Assembly: GCA_019634245.1 (NCBI GenBank) | Contig: JAHQVR010000303.1 | Span: 1-6,491, forward strand | Length of the DNA stretch: 6,491 bases | Reading direction: 5' to 3' | Source of the DNA: Gammaproteobacteria bacterium | GTDB lineage: Bacteria; Pseudomonadota; Gammaproteobacteria; Granulosicoccales; Granulosicoccaceae | In this document: piece by piece, positions 6,181-6,491 of the stretch | How the letters are laid out: each line of letters begins with the position of its first letter | How positions within the stretch are numbered: the stretch's first letter is position 1 | The notes under the pieces: model-generated | The model's input: only the letters and a program-made list of their open reading frames with translations | Told to the model about the DNA's origin: nothing | The model's database searches: none | Made by a program: the position numbers and the translations under genes

Positions 6181-6236
6181 GGCTTGATAGCATCGACGGT
6201 CTTCTGGCCTTATCTATAAACTGACCGCTTGCCGAT
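6181..6236. other. Short spacer after the operon, no clear terminator
   Basis: This 56-bp stretch follows the TAG of the PLP enzyme gene. I find no stable GC hairpin followed by a T-run, so where transcription ends is not visible. Read-through into the next plus-strand gene at 6401 is possible. Confidence 0.4.
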
Positions 6237-6353
<117 letters not shown>

Positions 6354-6355
<2 letters not shown>

Positions 6356-6369
6356 TTGGCTTGCCAGGG
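6354..6369. other. Small inverted repeat CCTTGGC/GCCAGGG
   Basis: Immediately after the repeat array, CCTTGGC and GCCAGGG can pair over 6-7 bp (one G-U pair) around a TT centre. There is no T-run after it, so it is not a typical intrinsic terminator. It may be a small structural element or chance. Confidence 0.25.
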
Positions 6370-6385
6370 GACCGACTGTTTAACG

Positions 6386-6390
6386 AAAGG
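6386..6390 (+). promoter_or_regulatory. Ribosome-binding site AAAGG for the gene at 6401
   Basis: AAAGG lies 10 nt before the ATG at 6401. An in-frame TGA at 6395-6397 prevents an earlier start, so this site and the ATG agree. Confidence 0.45.
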
Positions 6391-6400
6391 CCACTGATCC

Positions 6401-6491
6401 ATGACAATTTTATCCACGAAGGCACAAACGCTAAATGCGAAGGTCGGAGCAATAGCTCTGTTTTTTGGTGCTTTTTTCACTCTGCTACTAA
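6401..6491 (+). CDS. Unidentified membrane protein, N-terminal fragment
   Basis: An ATG at 6401 opens a frame that runs 30 codons to the window edge: MTILSTKAQTLNAKVG, then IALFFGAFFTLLL. A short polar N-terminus followed by a strongly hydrophobic helix beginning near residue 17 suggests an inner-membrane protein. The helix-first layout would suit a small transporter subunit (for example TctB- or TRAP DctQ-like), but the fragment is too short to say. If it is a transporter for a carboxylate, it would fit the neighbouring catabolic operon. It is separated from that operon by 220 bp holding the heptad array, so it may have its own promoter. Confidence 0.55.
   Translation, partial: MTILSTKAQTLNAKVGAIALFFGAFFTLLL

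Overview
This window holds one compact plus-strand operon of six genes (335-6180). On its left it is flanked by the start of a divergently transcribed gene, and on its right by a heptanucleotide repeat array and the start of another plus-strand gene. Base composition (near half G+C by eye), SD-weak overlapping starts and the protein families all fit a proteobacterium, perhaps a marine gammaproteobacterium. That assignment is an impression from sequence style; no marker gene is present.

Layout. 1-140 (minus): N-terminus of a YbaK/ProX-type aminoacyl-tRNA editing protein, cut by the window edge. 141-334: divergent intergenic region with short repeats and a GTGTACAC palindrome. 335-3499: a complete succinate dehydrogenase/fumarate reductase-like membrane complex in the order iron-sulfur subunit, anchor, anchor, flavoprotein. 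3496-5135: alpha and beta subunits of a class I (iron-sulfur) fumarase/tartrate dehydratase-like hydro-lyase. 5149-6180: a fold-type II PLP enzyme of the D-cysteine desulfhydrase/ACC deaminase/cysteate sulfo-lyase family. 6237-6355: about 17 tandem 7-bp units of two kinds (TACTGCC and TACTGAT). 6401-end: N-terminus of a small, probably membrane-embedded protein.

Gene ends overlap or nearly touch throughout (8-bp overlap, then ATGA, 3 bp, ATGA, ATGA, 13 bp), so the six genes should be co-transcribed and translationally coupled. The chemistry reads as 'oxidise a succinate-like C-C bond into the quinone pool, hydrate the resulting double bond, and deaminate or eliminate with PLP'.

This is probably not the housekeeping TCA cycle. 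The flavoprotein lacks the histidine that binds FAD covalently (Cys53 in its place) and has Glu261 where fumarate reductases have a substrate-contacting Thr. The hydratase has CGDTG for CQDTG, AREGVY for ARDxxH and RFA for RMD. The PLP enzyme has QSNF for the usual QSNH. These coordinated changes at substrate-facing positions suggest a dedicated catabolic route for a substituted C4-dicarboxylate or amino-dicarboxylate. The substrate cannot be read from the sequence.
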